Below the pieces are notes generated by a model. It searched no databases, was not told where the DNA came from, and was given only the letters and a program-made list of their open reading frames with translations. Below, piece by piece: positions 1-9,088 of a stretch of DNA of 64,000 bases. Numbering within the stretch: position 1 is the first letter of the stretch; every line of letters starts with the position of its first letter. The DNA lies in contig NZ_JAIWJA010000007.1 of assembly GCF_020515695.1 (NCBI RefSeq), forward strand, positions 62,001 through 126,000, in the 5' to 3' direction. This DNA is from Pseudomonas sp. MWU16-30317. GTDB lineage: Bacteria > Pseudomonadota > Gammaproteobacteria > Pseudomonadales > Pseudomonadaceae. The translations under genes were made by a program, and so were the position numbers.

Positions 1-146
1 AGCATGCGACCTTGACCAAGGTGCCGCTGATCGAACCGCAGGTGCTGCGCAGCGTTGGTTTGATCAAGCGCCATGGCCGAGCACTGAGCCCGGCCGCGCT
101 GGAACTGGAGCGGTTGATTCTGGAGATGAAAGCGCCATTGGATTGA
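1..146 (+). CDS. LysR-family transcriptional regulator, C-terminal fragment (5' end outside window)
   Basis: Only the last 47 codons are present, reading in from the left edge and ending at TGA 144-146. The visible end (GLIKRHGRALSPAALELERLI) is typical of the last helix of a LysR effector-binding domain. It lies next to, and on the opposite strand from, a binding protein and an MFS transporter, so it may regulate them; that is inference from position. The DNA-binding domain is outside the window and the effector cannot be guessed. Confidence 0.75.
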   Translation, partial: HATLTKVPLIEPQVLRSVGLIKRHGRALSPAALELERLILEMKAPLD

Positions 147-213
147 GGCTCACTGGCCGCGAAAATGTCGCCAGTCATGCTCGCGAAGAGGCCAGCCCGC
201 TCACCCCGTCAAC

Positions 214-987
214 TCAGCGGCTGACCGAATCCAACCCGGTATCGCGCACCTGCGCCTGCACTTGCGGCGACGACAGGTAATCAAGCAGCGCCTTGGCTTC
301 CTTCGGGTGCGGAGCGTTGGCTGGAATGGCGGCGGCAAAACGCGTTACCGATTGCAGCGATTCGGGGATCTTGTCGACGAAGGTCGCGCCCTTGACCGGC
401 AGCAACTCACTGACCTGCTGCAAACCCAGTTCATACTCCCCCGCCGCGACCTTCTCGGCCACCGGGGTGCGCTGAACCATGTGCTGCTTGTCCTTCATCT
501 GCGCTTCGATGCCCATGTTCGCGAACATCTCCTTTTCCACGTAGACGCCGCTGGCACTATCGGAATAGGCCACCGACCGCGCTTTCAACAACGCCGCCTT
601 GAAAGCCGCCGGCGTGTGGATATCCGGTTTGGGCGCGCCGTCCTTGACCACCATGCCGATCCGCGAATCCGCCAATTCGACTCGCGAGCCAGGGAGAATC
701 TTGCCTTGCTTGATCAGGTCGTCGAGGGCGTAGCCGACCATGATCACCACGTCGGCCTGCTCGCCACGCGCCAGGCGATTGGGGATGGCTTCCGGGGCCT
801 TGCCCATGGACGGACCGAGGATGGTGTCGAGAGTGTCGCCGCTCGTTTGCGCGTACCCGGGAGCGAGGAGCTTGTAGGCGGCGGTGAAGCCTCCCGAGGT
901 CATGACCTTGAGGTCGGCGGCCTGCGCGGCCACGCAGAGGCTGGCCGCCAAGGCGCCGGCGGCGAATTTGAGCAACAATTTGTTCAT
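214..987 (-). CDS. Periplasmic substrate-binding protein, ModA-like (PBP2 fold)
   Basis: A 257-residue exported protein. An N-terminal signal peptide (MNKLLLKFAAGALAASLCVAAQAADL) predicts cleavage after the AQA. The mature part has the features of PBP type 2 molybdate-like binding proteins: an early LKVMTSGGFTAAYK strand and phosphate loop, a central ADVVIM strand, and a C-terminal PKEAKALLDYLSSPQVQAQ helix. I start at 987 because an in-frame upstream extension would put about 35 non-signal residues before the signal peptide. It follows an MFS gene on the same strand rather than ABC permease genes, so its partner is unclear. Many Pseudomonas annotate such proteins simply as substrate-binding domain proteins; the ligand (molybdate or an organic acid) is not determinable here. 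Confidence 0.7.
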   Translation of the reverse strand: MNKLLLKFAAGALAASLCVAAQAADLKVMTSGGFTAAYKLLAPGYAQTSGDTLDTILGPSMGKAPEAIPNRLARGEQADVVIMVGYALDDLIKQGKILPGSRVELADSRIGMVVKDGAPKPDIHTPAAFKAALLKARSVAYSDSASGVYVEKEMFANMGIEAQMKDKQHMVQRTPVAEKVAAGEYELGLQQVSELLPVKGATFVDKIPESLQSVTRFAAAIPANAPHPKEAKALLDYLSSPQVQAQVRDTGLDSVSR

Positions 988-1020
988 AACGGGATTCTCT
1001 TTTTTATTGTAAGAGCGATG

Positions 1021-1104
1021 TAGCGAGGGGGGCTTGCCGCCGAAATAGAGTTCAGACACACCGGCATGTCGGATGTATCGAATCGGGAGCAAGCTCCCTT
1101 GCTA
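1021..1104. repeat. Diverged REP-like inverted pair
   Basis: The arm TAGCGAGGGGGGCTTGCC (from 1021) is an imperfect inverted match of the segment ending at 1104 (GGAGCAAGCTCCCTTGCTA). It sits in the 158-base gap between the MFS gene and the binding-protein gene. It resembles the other REP pairs in the window but is more diverged. Confidence 0.45.
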
Positions 1105-1145
1105 TGGGATTCAGCATGGCCGCGAGCGCGGCCATGCCAGCAACA

Positions 1146-2441
1146 TCAGACCGCAGCGCTGAGCTGAGCGCCTTTGGCGCGGCGGTAGATGTACAAAGTC
1201 GCGACCAGGGCGCAGGCGGCGGCGAAGCTCATCCAATAGCCCGGGGCAGCCTTGTCGCCAGTCTCGTGGATCAACCAGGTCGACATCGCCGGGGTGAACC
1301 CGCCGAACACCGCGGTGGCCAGGCTGTAAGCCAGAGAGAAACCGGCTACACGCACTTCCACCGGCATGATTTCAGTCAGGGCCACGACCATGGCGCCGTT
1401 GTACATGCCATACAGGAACGACAGCCACAGCAGCACCACCAGCATGCGCGAGAAGCTCGGGGCGGCGGCCAGGTACGACAGCGCCGGGTAGGCGGTAGCG
1501 ATGGCCAGCACCGTCATGCCCACCAGCAGCGGCTTGCGGCCGATACGGTCGGACAACGCGCCGCCGATCGGCAGCCAGATGAAGTTGGAGACGGCCACCA
1601 GCAGGGTCACCAGCAAGGCGTCCGAGGTGCTCAGGTTGAGTACGGTCTTGCCGAAGGTCGGTGCATACACGGTGATCAGATAGAACGCGGTGGTGGTCAT
1701 GGCCACCATCAGCATCCCGGAAATCACCAGGCGCCAGTTGGTCAGCAAGGTCGCGAACACCTGCTTCATGGTCGGGCGCACGGTGCGGTTCTTGAAGTCT
1801 TCGGTTTCGGCCAGATTGCGACGCAGGACGAAGATGAACGGCACGATGATGCAACCGACCGCGAACGGAATGCGCCAGCCCCAATCGGCGACCACGCTGG
1901 CCCCCATCCACTGGTTGATGCCATAGCCCAGCGCGGCCGCGACCACGATGGAGATCTGCTGACTAGCCGACTGCCAGCTCACATAGAAACCCTTCTTGCC
2001 CGGCGTGGCCATTTCAGCCAGGTACACCGACACCCCACCCAGCTCCGCGCCGGCCGAAAAGCCTTGCAGCAAACGGCCCAGCAGCACCAGCAGCGGCGCT
2101 GCCAGACCAATGGTGGCGTAGCCTGGCACCAACACGATCAGCAGCGTACCGCTGGCCATGATGCTCAAGGTCACGATCAGGCCTTTACGACGACCGACGT
2201 CATCGATATAGGCGCCGAGGATGATCGCGCCCAACGGACGCATCAGGAACCCGGCACCGAACACGGCGAAGGTCATCATCAAGGACGCGAATTCGTCGCC
2301 CGACGGGAAGAACGCGGCGGCGATGTAGGTGGCGTAGAAGCCGAACAGGAAAAAATCGAACTGTTCCAGAAAGTTACCCGAGGTCACACGGATAACGGCA
2401 CCGACTTTCGACGGGCTCTGGGTGGATGGGCTGGTGCTCAT
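1146..2441 (-). CDS. MFS transporter of the metabolite:H+ symporter (MHS) family, citrate/tricarballylate-like
   Basis: A 431-residue protein with about 12 hydrophobic segments. The N-terminal GNFLEQFDFFLFGFYATYIAAAFF stretch and the GAYIDDVGRRKGL loop after TM2 (the MFS signature loop) are characteristic of the MHS subfamily, which includes citrate-proton symporters. A second copy of the loop (GGALSDRIGRKPLL) follows mid-protein. The start at 2441 is preceded by GGAG at nine bases; an in-frame start ten codons upstream lacks one. A sigma70-type promoter lies at 2542-2570. The gene is followed by a binding protein on the same strand. The substrate is most likely a di- or tricarboxylate, by family only. 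Confidence 0.8.
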   Translation of the reverse strand: MSTSPSTQSPSKVGAVIRVTSGNFLEQFDFFLFGFYATYIAAAFFPSGDEFASLMMTFAVFGAGFLMRPLGAIILGAYIDDVGRRKGLIVTLSIMASGTLLIVLVPGYATIGLAAPLLVLLGRLLQGFSAGAELGGVSVYLAEMATPGKKGFYVSWQSASQQISIVVAAALGYGINQWMGASVVADWGWRIPFAVGCIIVPFIFVLRRNLAETEDFKNRTVRPTMKQVFATLLTNWRLVISGMLMVAMTTTAFYLITVYAPTFGKTVLNLSTSDALLVTLLVAVSNFIWLPIGGALSDRIGRKPLLVGMTVLAIATAYPALSYLAAAPSFSRMLVVLLWLSFLYGMYNGAMVVALTEIMPVEVRVAGFSLAYSLATAVFGGFTPAMSTWLIHETGDKAAPGYWMSFAAACALVATLYIYRRAKGAQLSAAV

Positions 2442-2541
2442 CAGGGGGTCTCCAACGCTGTTGTCTCGCACGCGGTCACGGGCGGGTTTTTATTGGGGTC
2501 GGATACTGGCGCAGTGCCTCAAAAATGATAAGTGCATTTTT

Positions 2542-2570
2542 ATTATAGATTGATGTTAAAAAACTATTAA
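2542..2570 (-). promoter_or_regulatory. Putative sigma70 promoter of the MFS gene
   Basis: Read on the minus strand, a -35 TTAATA (2565-2570) and a perfect -10 TATAAT (2542-2547) are 17 bases apart, in an AT-rich patch about 100 bases upstream of the MFS start. Confidence 0.55.
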
Positions 2571-2726
2571 TAAATGTTTCAAGCTTCGCCTATGGCAGTT
2601 GCGCAAGGGCCAAAACGCCGCACAGGCTGGCGCCTGCAGCGAGAGCGCTGGTTCCCGAACACGCATTCCAGAGCGGCTGCGGCAGCACTGGAAAGTTTTT
2701 CGGGAGCGAGCCCGCTCGCTAGTTTT

Positions 2727-3644
2727 TTACCGACGAACGGTCTTTATCAGTTTGCTGAACAGGGTAACGGCAGCCAACACCACGGCGCCGGCAACGATTC
2801 CGAACAGCGCATTGACCAACGGCGCGGCCACGCTGGCCCCTAACCCGCCCAGACCACTGGAAAAGGCTTCGACTGCGTGGTGCAACGGGGGGATGCCATG
2901 GACCAGAATCCCGCCGCCCACCAGAAACATCGCTGCCGTGCCCACCACCGAGAGGGTCTTCATCATATAGGGGGCGGCGCTGAGAATGGCCCGGCCGATG
3001 CCCTGGGTCGCGGCGCCGGATTTCTTGCTCATCCACAGACCCAGGTCGTCGAGTTTGACGATGCCAGCCACCAGGCCGTAGACGCCGACGGTCATGACGA
3101 TGGCGATGCCCGCGACGACGATGATCTGCTGGGTCAACGGCGCGTCGGCGACGGTGCCAAGGGTAATGGCGATGATTTCTGCCGAGAGGATAAAATCGGT
3201 GCGTACCGCGCCCTGAATCTTGTCCTTTTCAAACGCCACCAGATCGACCTGCGGGTCGGCGGCGGCCTGGGACAGATCCTTCTGCGCGACTTGGTCTTCT
3301 TCCGGGGTGTGCAGGAACTTGTGCGCCAGCTTCTCGAAGCCTTCGAAACACAGGAAGGCGCCGCCGACCATCAGCAGCGGCGTCACCGCCCAAGGGATGA
3401 AGGCGCTGATGGCCAGGGCGGCCGGCACGAGGATCGCCTTGTTGCGAAACGAGCCCTTGGCCACCGCCCAGACCACCGGGATTTCCCGCTCCGCACGAAC
3501 GCCGGTGACCTGCTGGGCGTTAAGCGCCAGGTCATCGCCAAGCACGCCTGCGGTTTTCTTGGCGGCCAATTTGGTCATCAGGGCCACGTCGTCGAGAACG
3601 GCGGCGATGTCGTCGATTAATACCAGCAGGCTGCTTGCGGCCAT
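2727..3644 (-). CDS. DUF808 (YedI-like) inner-membrane protein
   Basis: A 305-residue protein with several hydrophobic segments. It starts with MAASSLLVLIDDIAAVLDDVA and contains KKTAGVLGDDLALNAQQVTG and GGAFLCFEGFEKLAHK, which are hallmarks of the DUF808/YedI family of integral membrane proteins of unknown function. The length fits the family (about 300). It is monocistronic, convergent with nothing on its downstream side and divergent from the TetR regulator upstream. A short GC-rich palindrome flanked by T and A runs lies just past the stop (about 2698-2722) and may terminate it. Confidence 0.85.
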   Translation of the reverse strand: MAASSLLVLIDDIAAVLDDVALMTKLAAKKTAGVLGDDLALNAQQVTGVRAEREIPVVWAVAKGSFRNKAILVPAALAISAFIPWAVTPLLMVGGAFLCFEGFEKLAHKFLHTPEEDQVAQKDLSQAAADPQVDLVAFEKDKIQGAVRTDFILSAEIIAITLGTVADAPLTQQIIVVAGIAIVMTVGVYGLVAGIVKLDDLGLWMSKKSGAATQGIGRAILSAAPYMMKTLSVVGTAAMFLVGGGILVHGIPPLHHAVEAFSSGLGGLGASVAAPLVNALFGIVAGAVVLAAVTLFSKLIKTVRR

Positions 3645-3813
3645 GGCGGTGAGATCCTTTCAAGAGAATGTCAGTGAAGCCGGCAAGCATACCGTGCCTG
3701 TGGATAAATCGCTGCCTTGAGCGCTGCGCGAGGCCGGTGCTACCATGCCGCTCCGTTCGCCAAGCCCCACCATTGCCGGGGCCGAGGCCACCGCCACAGG
3801 AATGCCGGGCCAC

Positions 3814-4422
3814 ATGAGCAGTATTCGCGAGCGCAATAAAGAGCTGATCCTGCGGGCGGCCAGCGAAGAGTTCGCCGACAAGGGCTTCGCCGCCACCAAG
3901 ACCAGCGACATCGCCGCCAAGGCCGGGGTGCCCAAGCCCAACGTCTACTACTATTTCAAGTCCAAGGAAAACCTCTACCGCGAGGTGCTCGAAAGCATCA
4001 TCGAGCCGATCCTCGCCGCCTCGACGCCGTTCAACGTCGACGGCGACCCGCAGGCGGTGCTCAGTGCCTATATCCGCGCAAAAATCCGCATCTCCCGCGA
4101 CCTGCCCTTCGCCTCCAAGGTGTTCGCCAGCGAAATCATGCACGGCGCGCCGCATCTGGGCGCCAGTCAGGTCGAGCAACTCAATGCCCAGGCCCACCAC
4201 AATATCCAGTGCATCGAGCGCTGGATCGAACGCGGCGCCATCGCCACCATCAACGCCCAGCACCTGATGTTCAGTATCTGGGCGGCGACCCAAACGTACG
4301 CTGACTTCGATTGGCAGATCGCCGTGGTCACGGGCAAGGCACGCCTGGACGACAGCGATTACGAGGCGGCGGCGCAGACCATCATCCGCATGGTGCTCAA
4401 AGGCTGCGAGCCTGATCGCTGA
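3814..4422 (+). CDS. TetR-family regulator, RutR-like (YcdC C-terminal domain)
   Basis: 202 residues from ATG 3814. The N-terminal HTH is clear (ILRAASEEFADKGFAATKTSDIAAKAGVPKPNVYYYFKSKENLY). The C-terminal half has features shared with E. coli RutR, such as RISRDLPFASKVFASEIMHGAPHL and HLMFSIWAATQTYADF. RutR controls pyrimidine catabolism in E. coli and binds uracil; whether this one does is inference. In-frame ATGs at 3745 and 3802 are possible starts, but they add Pro/Ala-rich residues outside the domain, and ribosome-binding signals are weak for all. It is divergent from the DUF808 gene. Confidence 0.8.
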   Translation: MSSIRERNKELILRAASEEFADKGFAATKTSDIAAKAGVPKPNVYYYFKSKENLYREVLESIIEPILAASTPFNVDGDPQAVLSAYIRAKIRISRDLPFASKVFASEIMHGAPHLGASQVEQLNAQAHHNIQCIERWIERGAIATINAQHLMFSIWAATQTYADFDWQIAVVTGKARLDDSDYEAAAQTIIRMVLKGCEPDR

Positions 4423-4438
4423 AGCAACGCGTGCCCTT

Positions 4439-4552
4439 GTGGAAGCGGGCTGCGCGTCCGGCGGCGCAAGCGCAGGATGATTCACCGCTCGATCAATGCA
4501 CTTCGGCACGGCTGGTGACGCCTTCGCCGCCGGACGCGCAAGCCCGCTCCCA
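4439..4552. repeat. REPIN (inverted REP pair, GCGTCCGGCGGC type)
   Basis: The left arm, from TGTGGAAGCGGGCTGCGCGT (4439-4466), pairs imperfectly with CGCCGGACGCGCAAGCCCGC (4525-4552). It fills most of the gap between the TetR gene and the sulfate-binding protein. The same arm type recurs at 48600-48684 and singly near 5726. Confidence 0.75.
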
Positions 4553-4680
4553 GAGGATCCGTGGTTGCCCGTAAAAGGCGCTATAAGCACAGACGCTTTG
4601 GTTCTTTCAGACGCCCATTCGCGGCAGCTATAGTCGCGGGCATAATGCTGCCATTTAACACCCACAAGGACGCCCCACCA

Positions 4681-5679
4681 GTGAACAAATTGTTAACTGC
4701 CACCCTGCTGGCCGCCGGACTCACGCTTGCGGGCATCGTTCAGGCGGCGCAACCACCGCTGCTGAACGTTTCCTACGACGTAATGCGCGATTTCTACAAA
4801 GACTACAACGCCGCTTTCAGCAAGCACTGGGAGGCCGAGCATAAAGAGCCGGTCACCGTACAGATGTCGTTCGGCGGCTCCAGCAAGCAGGCGCGCTCGG
4901 TGATCGATGGCCTGCAGGCCGATGTCATTACCATGAACATGGCCACCGATATCAACGCCCTCGCCGACAATGGCGCCCTGGTGCCCAAGGACTGGATCAC
5001 CCGTCTGCCGAACCACAGCGCGCCGTTTACCTCGGCGACCGTGTTTATCGTGCGCAAGGGCAACCCCAAAGGCCTGAAAGACTGGAATGACCTGGTCAAG
5101 GACGGTGTGCAGGTGATCGTGCCCAACCCGAAAACTTCGGGTAATGGCCGCTATACCTATCTGTCGGCGTGGGGTTACACGCTCAAGAACGGCGGTAACG
5201 AAGCCCAGGCCAAGGAATTCGTCGCCAAGCTGTTCAAGAACGTTCCCGTGCTCGACACCGGCGGCCGGGGTGCTACCACGACCTTCATGACCAACCAGAT
5301 CGGCGACGTGCTGGTGACCTTCGAAAACGAAGCCGAGATGATCGCTCGCGAGTTCGGCCGCGATCAGTTCGAGGTGGTCTACCCGAGCGTCTCCGCCGAG
5401 GCCGAGCCGCCGGTGACCGTGGTCGACAAGGTGGTCGACAAGAAAGGCACCCGCGCCCTGGCCGAGGACTATCTGAAGTATCTGTGGTCGCCTGAAGGTC
5501 AGGAGATTGCCGCCGCCAACTACCTGCGCCCACGGGACCCGACGGTACTGGCCAAGTACACCGATCGCTTCCCGAAAGTCGACTTCCTGTCGGTGGAGAA
5601 GACCTTTGGCGACTGGCCTACCGTGCAGAAGACCCACTTCGCCGATGGTGGGGTGTTTGATCAGATCTACAAGCAGTAA
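4681..5679 (+). CDS. sbp: Sulfate ABC transporter periplasmic binding protein
   Basis: 332 residues from GTG 4681, with AAGGA 12 bases upstream and a signal peptide (VNKLLTATLLAAGLTLAGIVQAAQ). An in-frame ATG at 4645 would extend ahead of the signal peptide, so GTG is preferred. Family motifs for sulfate/thiosulfate binding are present: NVSYDVMRDFYKDYN near the mature N-terminus, MSFGGSSKQARSVIDGLQADV, PNPKTSGNGRYTYLSAWGY, and DTGGRGATTTF. It captures sulfate in the periplasm for a CysTWA-type ABC importer. No permease or ATPase gene follows, so the rest of the transporter is elsewhere. Expression is probably sulfur-regulated (CysB), but no site was recognised. Confidence 0.9.
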   Translation: MNKLLTATLLAAGLTLAGIVQAAQPPLLNVSYDVMRDFYKDYNAAFSKHWEAEHKEPVTVQMSFGGSSKQARSVIDGLQADVITMNMATDINALADNGALVPKDWITRLPNHSAPFTSATVFIVRKGNPKGLKDWNDLVKDGVQVIVPNPKTSGNGRYTYLSAWGYTLKNGGNEAQAKEFVAKLFKNVPVLDTGGRGATTTFMTNQIGDVLVTFENEAEMIAREFGRDQFEVVYPSVSAEAEPPVTVVDKVVDKKGTRALAEDYLKYLWSPEGQEIAAANYLRPRDPTVLAKYTDRFPKVDFLSVEKTFGDWPTVQKTHFADGGVFDQIYKQ

Positions 5680-6028
5680 GCGCTGAGTCAGGCTTGTTGG
5701 CGGTGGCGGCCTTGATAGGCTTTTCGCCGCCGAACGCGCAACCTTGCTTCCACAGTGCACGCTGTTCCTGAACCGTGCACCCGTGGGAGCCAAGCTTGCT
5801 CGCGAAGAGGCCAGACCGGCCACCACATCAACCCCGATACAAACACGCTACATATGGACAACATCCCTCGCTTGGGGTAAAAATCCGCCTATAACGCTCC
5901 ACCCTTCTCGCTTCACCCACCTTCTTTACTACGAATCTCGTCAGGCGGTAGCCTGCCCGCGTGCCAGCCCCCGTGCCTGCGCGCTCGACGCTTGCCATTC
6001 CAGTTCACCACCCACGGGGCCGTCGCAC
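5680..6028. other. 349-base non-coding gap with REP halves
   Basis: No gene is supported here. It holds two REP-like halves of different type: a GCCGCCGAACGCGCAACCTT copy near 5729-5756 and a GTGGGAGCCAAGCTTGCTCG copy at 5783-5812. The stretch from about 5850 to 6028 must carry the acyltransferase promoter, but no convincing -35/-10 pair was found. The acyltransferase frame stays open to 5744, but that extension does not resemble protein. Confidence 0.6.
5726..5812. repeat. Two dissimilar REP halves
   Basis: A half of the GCGTCCGGCGGC class (about 5729-5756, minus orientation) is followed by a half of the GGAGCAAGCTTGCTCGCGAAG class (5783-5812). They do not pair well with each other, so this looks like two adjacent singlets rather than one REPIN. 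Confidence 0.5.
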
Positions 6029-8053
6029 ATGAGCGCACGTCATCACCCTGCTCTGCCCTATCGTCCGGAAATCGACGGCCTACGCGCCTTGGCGGTCCTG
6101 CCGGTCATGCTGTTCCACGCAGGCTTCGGGCTGTTCGGTGGCGGCTTTATCGGAGTGGATATCTTTTTTGTGATCTCCGGCTACCTGATCACCGCGATCA
6201 TCCTCGCCGAGCTGCAAGCTGGCAGTTTCTCGCTACTGACCTTCTACGAGCGCCGTGCGCGGCGGATTCTGCCGGCGCTGTGCGTAATGATGCTGGTGTG
6301 CGTGCCGCTGGCCTGGCACTGGCTCGATCCCCAGGATTTGAAGTCGTTCGCCAAAAGCCTGATTGCCGTGCCGCTGTTCTCGTCCAACGTGCTGTTCTGG
6401 CGCGAGACCGGCTACTTCGACACCGGCGTCGAGCTCAAGCCGTTGTTGCACACCTGGACCCTGGCGGTGGAAGAGCAGTACTACGTGCTGTTCCCTTTGC
6501 TGCTGATGGCCGGCTTCAAACTGGGCAGGCGCTGGATCGTGCCGCTGCTGATAGTGCTGGCTCTGATCAGCCTGGCGCTCGCACAGCGGGGTGCGGCGGC
6601 GGACTCTTCGGCAGCCTTCTACCTGCTGCATGCTCGCGCCTGGGAGTTGCTGGTGGGCTCGTTCATCGCTTTCCATTACGTGCGCAAGCCCTTCGCTGAA
6701 AGCGCGCCTGTCACGGCATGGCAGCAGCTGGGTGGGCCAGCGGGCCTCGGGCTGATTGCCTATGGTGTGTTCGGCTTCGATCACAGCACGGTGTTTCCAG
6801 GGCTCAACGCGCTGGTGCCGACCTTGGGCGCGGCGCTGATCATTCTCTGCGCTCGGCGCGGGACCTGGGTCGGGGCGCTGCTGGCCAGCCGACCGCTGGT
6901 GGCCGTCGGGCTGATCAGTTACAGCGCCTATCTGTGGCATCAACCGGTGTTCGCCTTCGCCCGCAACAGCAGCCTGGTCGCCCCCGCGCCACTGACCATG
7001 CTGGCGCTGACCGGGTTGTCGCTGGGGTTGGCGTGGCTGAGCTGGCGTTTTGTCGAGCGCGCCTTTCGCGATCGCCAACGGGTCAGCCGCGGGCAGATCT
7101 GGCGCTACGGCGCCCTGGCCTCGGTGATGTTCATCGGCTTTGGGGTGAGCGGTTTTCTCGGCAACGGTTTTGCCAACCGCTTCAACGTCGACCCGGCACT
7201 GATGAGCGCCTTCGAAGACCCGGACATCCGCAGCGCCTGCGACGTCAATTACGACGGTCAGGGCTGGGGCATAGACTTTTGCTTCTTCGGTGCGCCCAAG
7301 GCCCAGGCCAGCAGCCAGGTCGCGGTGTTCGGTGACAGCCACTCAGAGGCCCTGCTGCCGGCATTCGACAGCGCCGGCAAGCGCCTGGGCGTCACTATCG
7401 CCCACTTGGGCGTCGGCGGCTGCCCGCCGTTGCTAGGGGTGGACGTGGTGGTCGGCAACTACAGCCCCGGCGCCTGTGCGAATCTGGCGCAGCGCCAATA
7501 CGACTACGTGAAGCGCAACGGCATCAAGAAGGTGATCCTGGTCTCGCGCTGGACGCTGTACACCGATGGCGATTACGACCACGAGCGCATGACCGGCTAC
7601 TTTCTGGTCAACGGCGACAGCCAGGTGCGCAGCAAGGAGGCTTCGCGGGCGGTGTTCGCCAAGGCGCTGGAAACCACCATCGATGCCTATCGGGCGCTAG
7701 GGGTGCAAGTGCTGGTGGTGGCGCAGGTGCCGCAGCAATTGGCCAACCCCAAGAATCTGTATTACCGACTGGCGCGGGAGACCGCCGAGAGTCAGGCCCA
7801 AAAGCAGGCCACGGTGGATGCGCTCTCGGTGTCGCTGGGCAAGCATCAGCAACTGCAGGAATTCACGCGTCATTTGTTCGCCATGGATGACCAGCAGCAG
7901 CGCATTCGCCTGGTGAGCCTGGACGACGCGCTGTGCCAGGGGCAGAGCTGCCTGATCGGCGATCAGGATTCGTACTACAAGGACTACAACCATCTGAGCG
8001 CCAAGGGAGTGACGCGGGTGAGCGGGGATGTGGCGCAGATGTTGATGCAGTAA
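6029..8053 (+). CDS. OafA/YrhL-type acyltransferase with C-terminal SGNH domain (copy 1)
   Basis: 674 residues from ATG 6029. The N-terminal half is an Acyl_transf_3 membrane domain with about ten hydrophobic helices; it opens with YRPEIDGLRALAVLPVMLFH (the conserved R/D and catalytic-type His30) and GVDIFFVISGYLI. After a last TM segment (about 375-400) comes a soluble SGNH domain with GDSHS at 435-439 and the D-x-x-H block DYNH at 652-655. Such two-domain proteins move acyl (often acetyl) groups across the inner membrane onto O-antigen, exopolysaccharide or peptidoglycan. The target is unknown. A closely similar paralogue lies at 9089-11122 with its catalytic motifs at the same residue numbers. 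Confidence 0.88.
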   Translation: MSARHHPALPYRPEIDGLRALAVLPVMLFHAGFGLFGGGFIGVDIFFVISGYLITAIILAELQAGSFSLLTFYERRARRILPALCVMMLVCVPLAWHWLDPQDLKSFAKSLIAVPLFSSNVLFWRETGYFDTGVELKPLLHTWTLAVEEQYYVLFPLLLMAGFKLGRRWIVPLLIVLALISLALAQRGAAADSSAAFYLLHARAWELLVGSFIAFHYVRKPFAESAPVTAWQQLGGPAGLGLIAYGVFGFDHSTVFPGLNALVPTLGAALIILCARRGTWVGALLASRPLVAVGLISYSAYLWHQPVFAFARNSSLVAPAPLTMLALTGLSLGLAWLSWRFVERAFRDRQRVSRGQIWRYGALASVMFIGFGVSGFLGNGFANRFNVDPALMSAFEDPDIRSACDVNYDGQGWGIDFCFFGAPKAQASSQVAVFGDSHSEALLPAFDSAGKRLGVTIAHLGVGGCPPLLGVDVVVGNYSPGACANLAQRQYDYVKRNGIKKVILVSRWTLYTDGDYDHERMTGYFLVNGDSQVRSKEASRAVFAKALETTIDAYRALGVQVLVVAQVPQQLANPKNLYYRLARETAESQAQKQATVDALSVSLGKHQQLQEFTRHLFAMDDQQQRIRLVSLDDALCQGQSCLIGDQDSYYKDYNHLSAKGVTRVSGDVAQMLMQ

Positions 8054-8070
8054 CGCCTAGCGCATCCACT

Positions 8071-8158
8071 TGTAGCCAGGGCTTGCCCCGATAGCACTCG
8101 TACCGCCGACATTGCGGTGGCTGTCAGTCCGTCATCGGGGCTACGCCCTCTCGCTACA
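8071..8158. repeat. REPIN (TGTAGCCAGGGCTTGCCCCG type), likely bidirectional terminator
   Basis: TGTAGCCAGGGCTTGCCCCG (8071-8092) pairs with CGGGGCTACGCCCTCTCGCT (8134-8158). It lies between the convergent ends of acyltransferase copy 1 and the DUF5666-like gene. Confidence 0.7.
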
Positions 8159-8195
8159 GGTGTGCCGGGCTCCTGAAGATCCAGGGTTGCAAGGC

Positions 8196-8831
8196 TTACA
8201 TCGGAGGCTTGACCCCATCCTTGCCGGCCGAGACGAACTTGGCGCTCAGGCTGCCGTCGGCGGCTTTCTGGGCGAACAGGACGATCTTCACGCCCGGCTG
8301 GAGCAGGCTGCGATCACCCGGCACCAGATTGACGATTGGCACGTCTTCGGGCACGAACACTTTTTTCTCGCCGCCCTTGTAGGTCAGCGTCAGAGTCCGG
8401 CCATTGGCGACCTTGAGGTCCCCCACGCTGCCGTTGGTCATGGTGCTGTCCTTGGTCAGATCGAAGGCGCGGTGGCCGTCACCGGTGCCTGCCATCGCGG
8501 GCGGGAACACGTGAACTTCAAGCGCCTTGAGGGTGCCATCAGGCTGCGGGATGGCGGCGGTACCGATGTAGCTGCCTTGCTTGATCTCGTCGATGCTGCC
8601 CAGGGTCACGGCGCGCACTTGCACGTCGTCACTGAGGTGCACGGTGAGGTCTTCGCCGCGGGTGGTGTGCACTTTGAGGTCGTTGCCATCCAGCGCGGTG
8701 ATCGCACCGCGCACGCCCTGCGGTGCAGGTGCATCCGCAGCGCTGGCGAAGCTGCTGCCAAGCAAGGCCGCGGCGGTGAAGGCGCACGTCAGGGCAGTTT
8801 TGTGGAACAGGCTGGAAAACTTGGTTTGCAT
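8196..8831 (-). CDS. Secreted DUF5666-like protein of unknown function
   Basis: 211 residues with a signal peptide ending near SSFASAADA. The rest is beta-rich: GVRGAITALDGNDLKVHTTRGEDLTVHLSDDVQVRAV followed by GSIDEIKQGSYIGTAA. This resembles the repeated small-barrel pattern of DUF5666 proteins, with a second partial copy later (DLKVANGRTLTLTYKGGEKKVFV). It is predicted periplasmic. It lies on the opposite strand between two acyltransferase paralogues, and a shared role in envelope modification is possible but unproven. Confidence 0.65.
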   Translation of the reverse strand: MQTKFSSLFHKTALTCAFTAAALLGSSFASAADAPAPQGVRGAITALDGNDLKVHTTRGEDLTVHLSDDVQVRAVTLGSIDEIKQGSYIGTAAIPQPDGTLKALEVHVFPPAMAGTGDGHRAFDLTKDSTMTNGSVGDLKVANGRTLTLTYKGGEKKVFVPEDVPIVNLVPGDRSLLQPGVKIVLFAQKAADGSLSAKFVSAGKDGVKPPM

Positions 8832-9088
8832 GAGGTCTGGACCTTCTTGGTTGAATTAAAGACTTCAGCGCCTAGCGCGAGGACGCTCGCGCAGGCACGA
8901 CCCGCGCTCAGGCAGCGCTTCCTTGGTCACCGATGCAGTGTGGCCTGAAGCAATGGACAACTGAATACGCAACGCGTCCCCACAGCGCAATCTTCATGTT
9001 CGCCGTTCAACTTGATCTGCCCCCTCATGCACTGGCTGAGCCGAAATGTGCGCCTCTCTCACTCTTATTCAAAGAGCAGACCACTCAC

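Noticed and set aside
1104..2528. 474-codon plus-strand frame over the MFS transporter
   Set aside because: Composition (His, Gln, Gly, Arg-rich) is that of an antisense shadow; the minus-strand MFS protein is unambiguous.
4641..4646. CATAAT as -10 of an sbp promoter
   Set aside because: No acceptable -35 at 16-18 bases (TTCGCG at best); kept out of the feature list.
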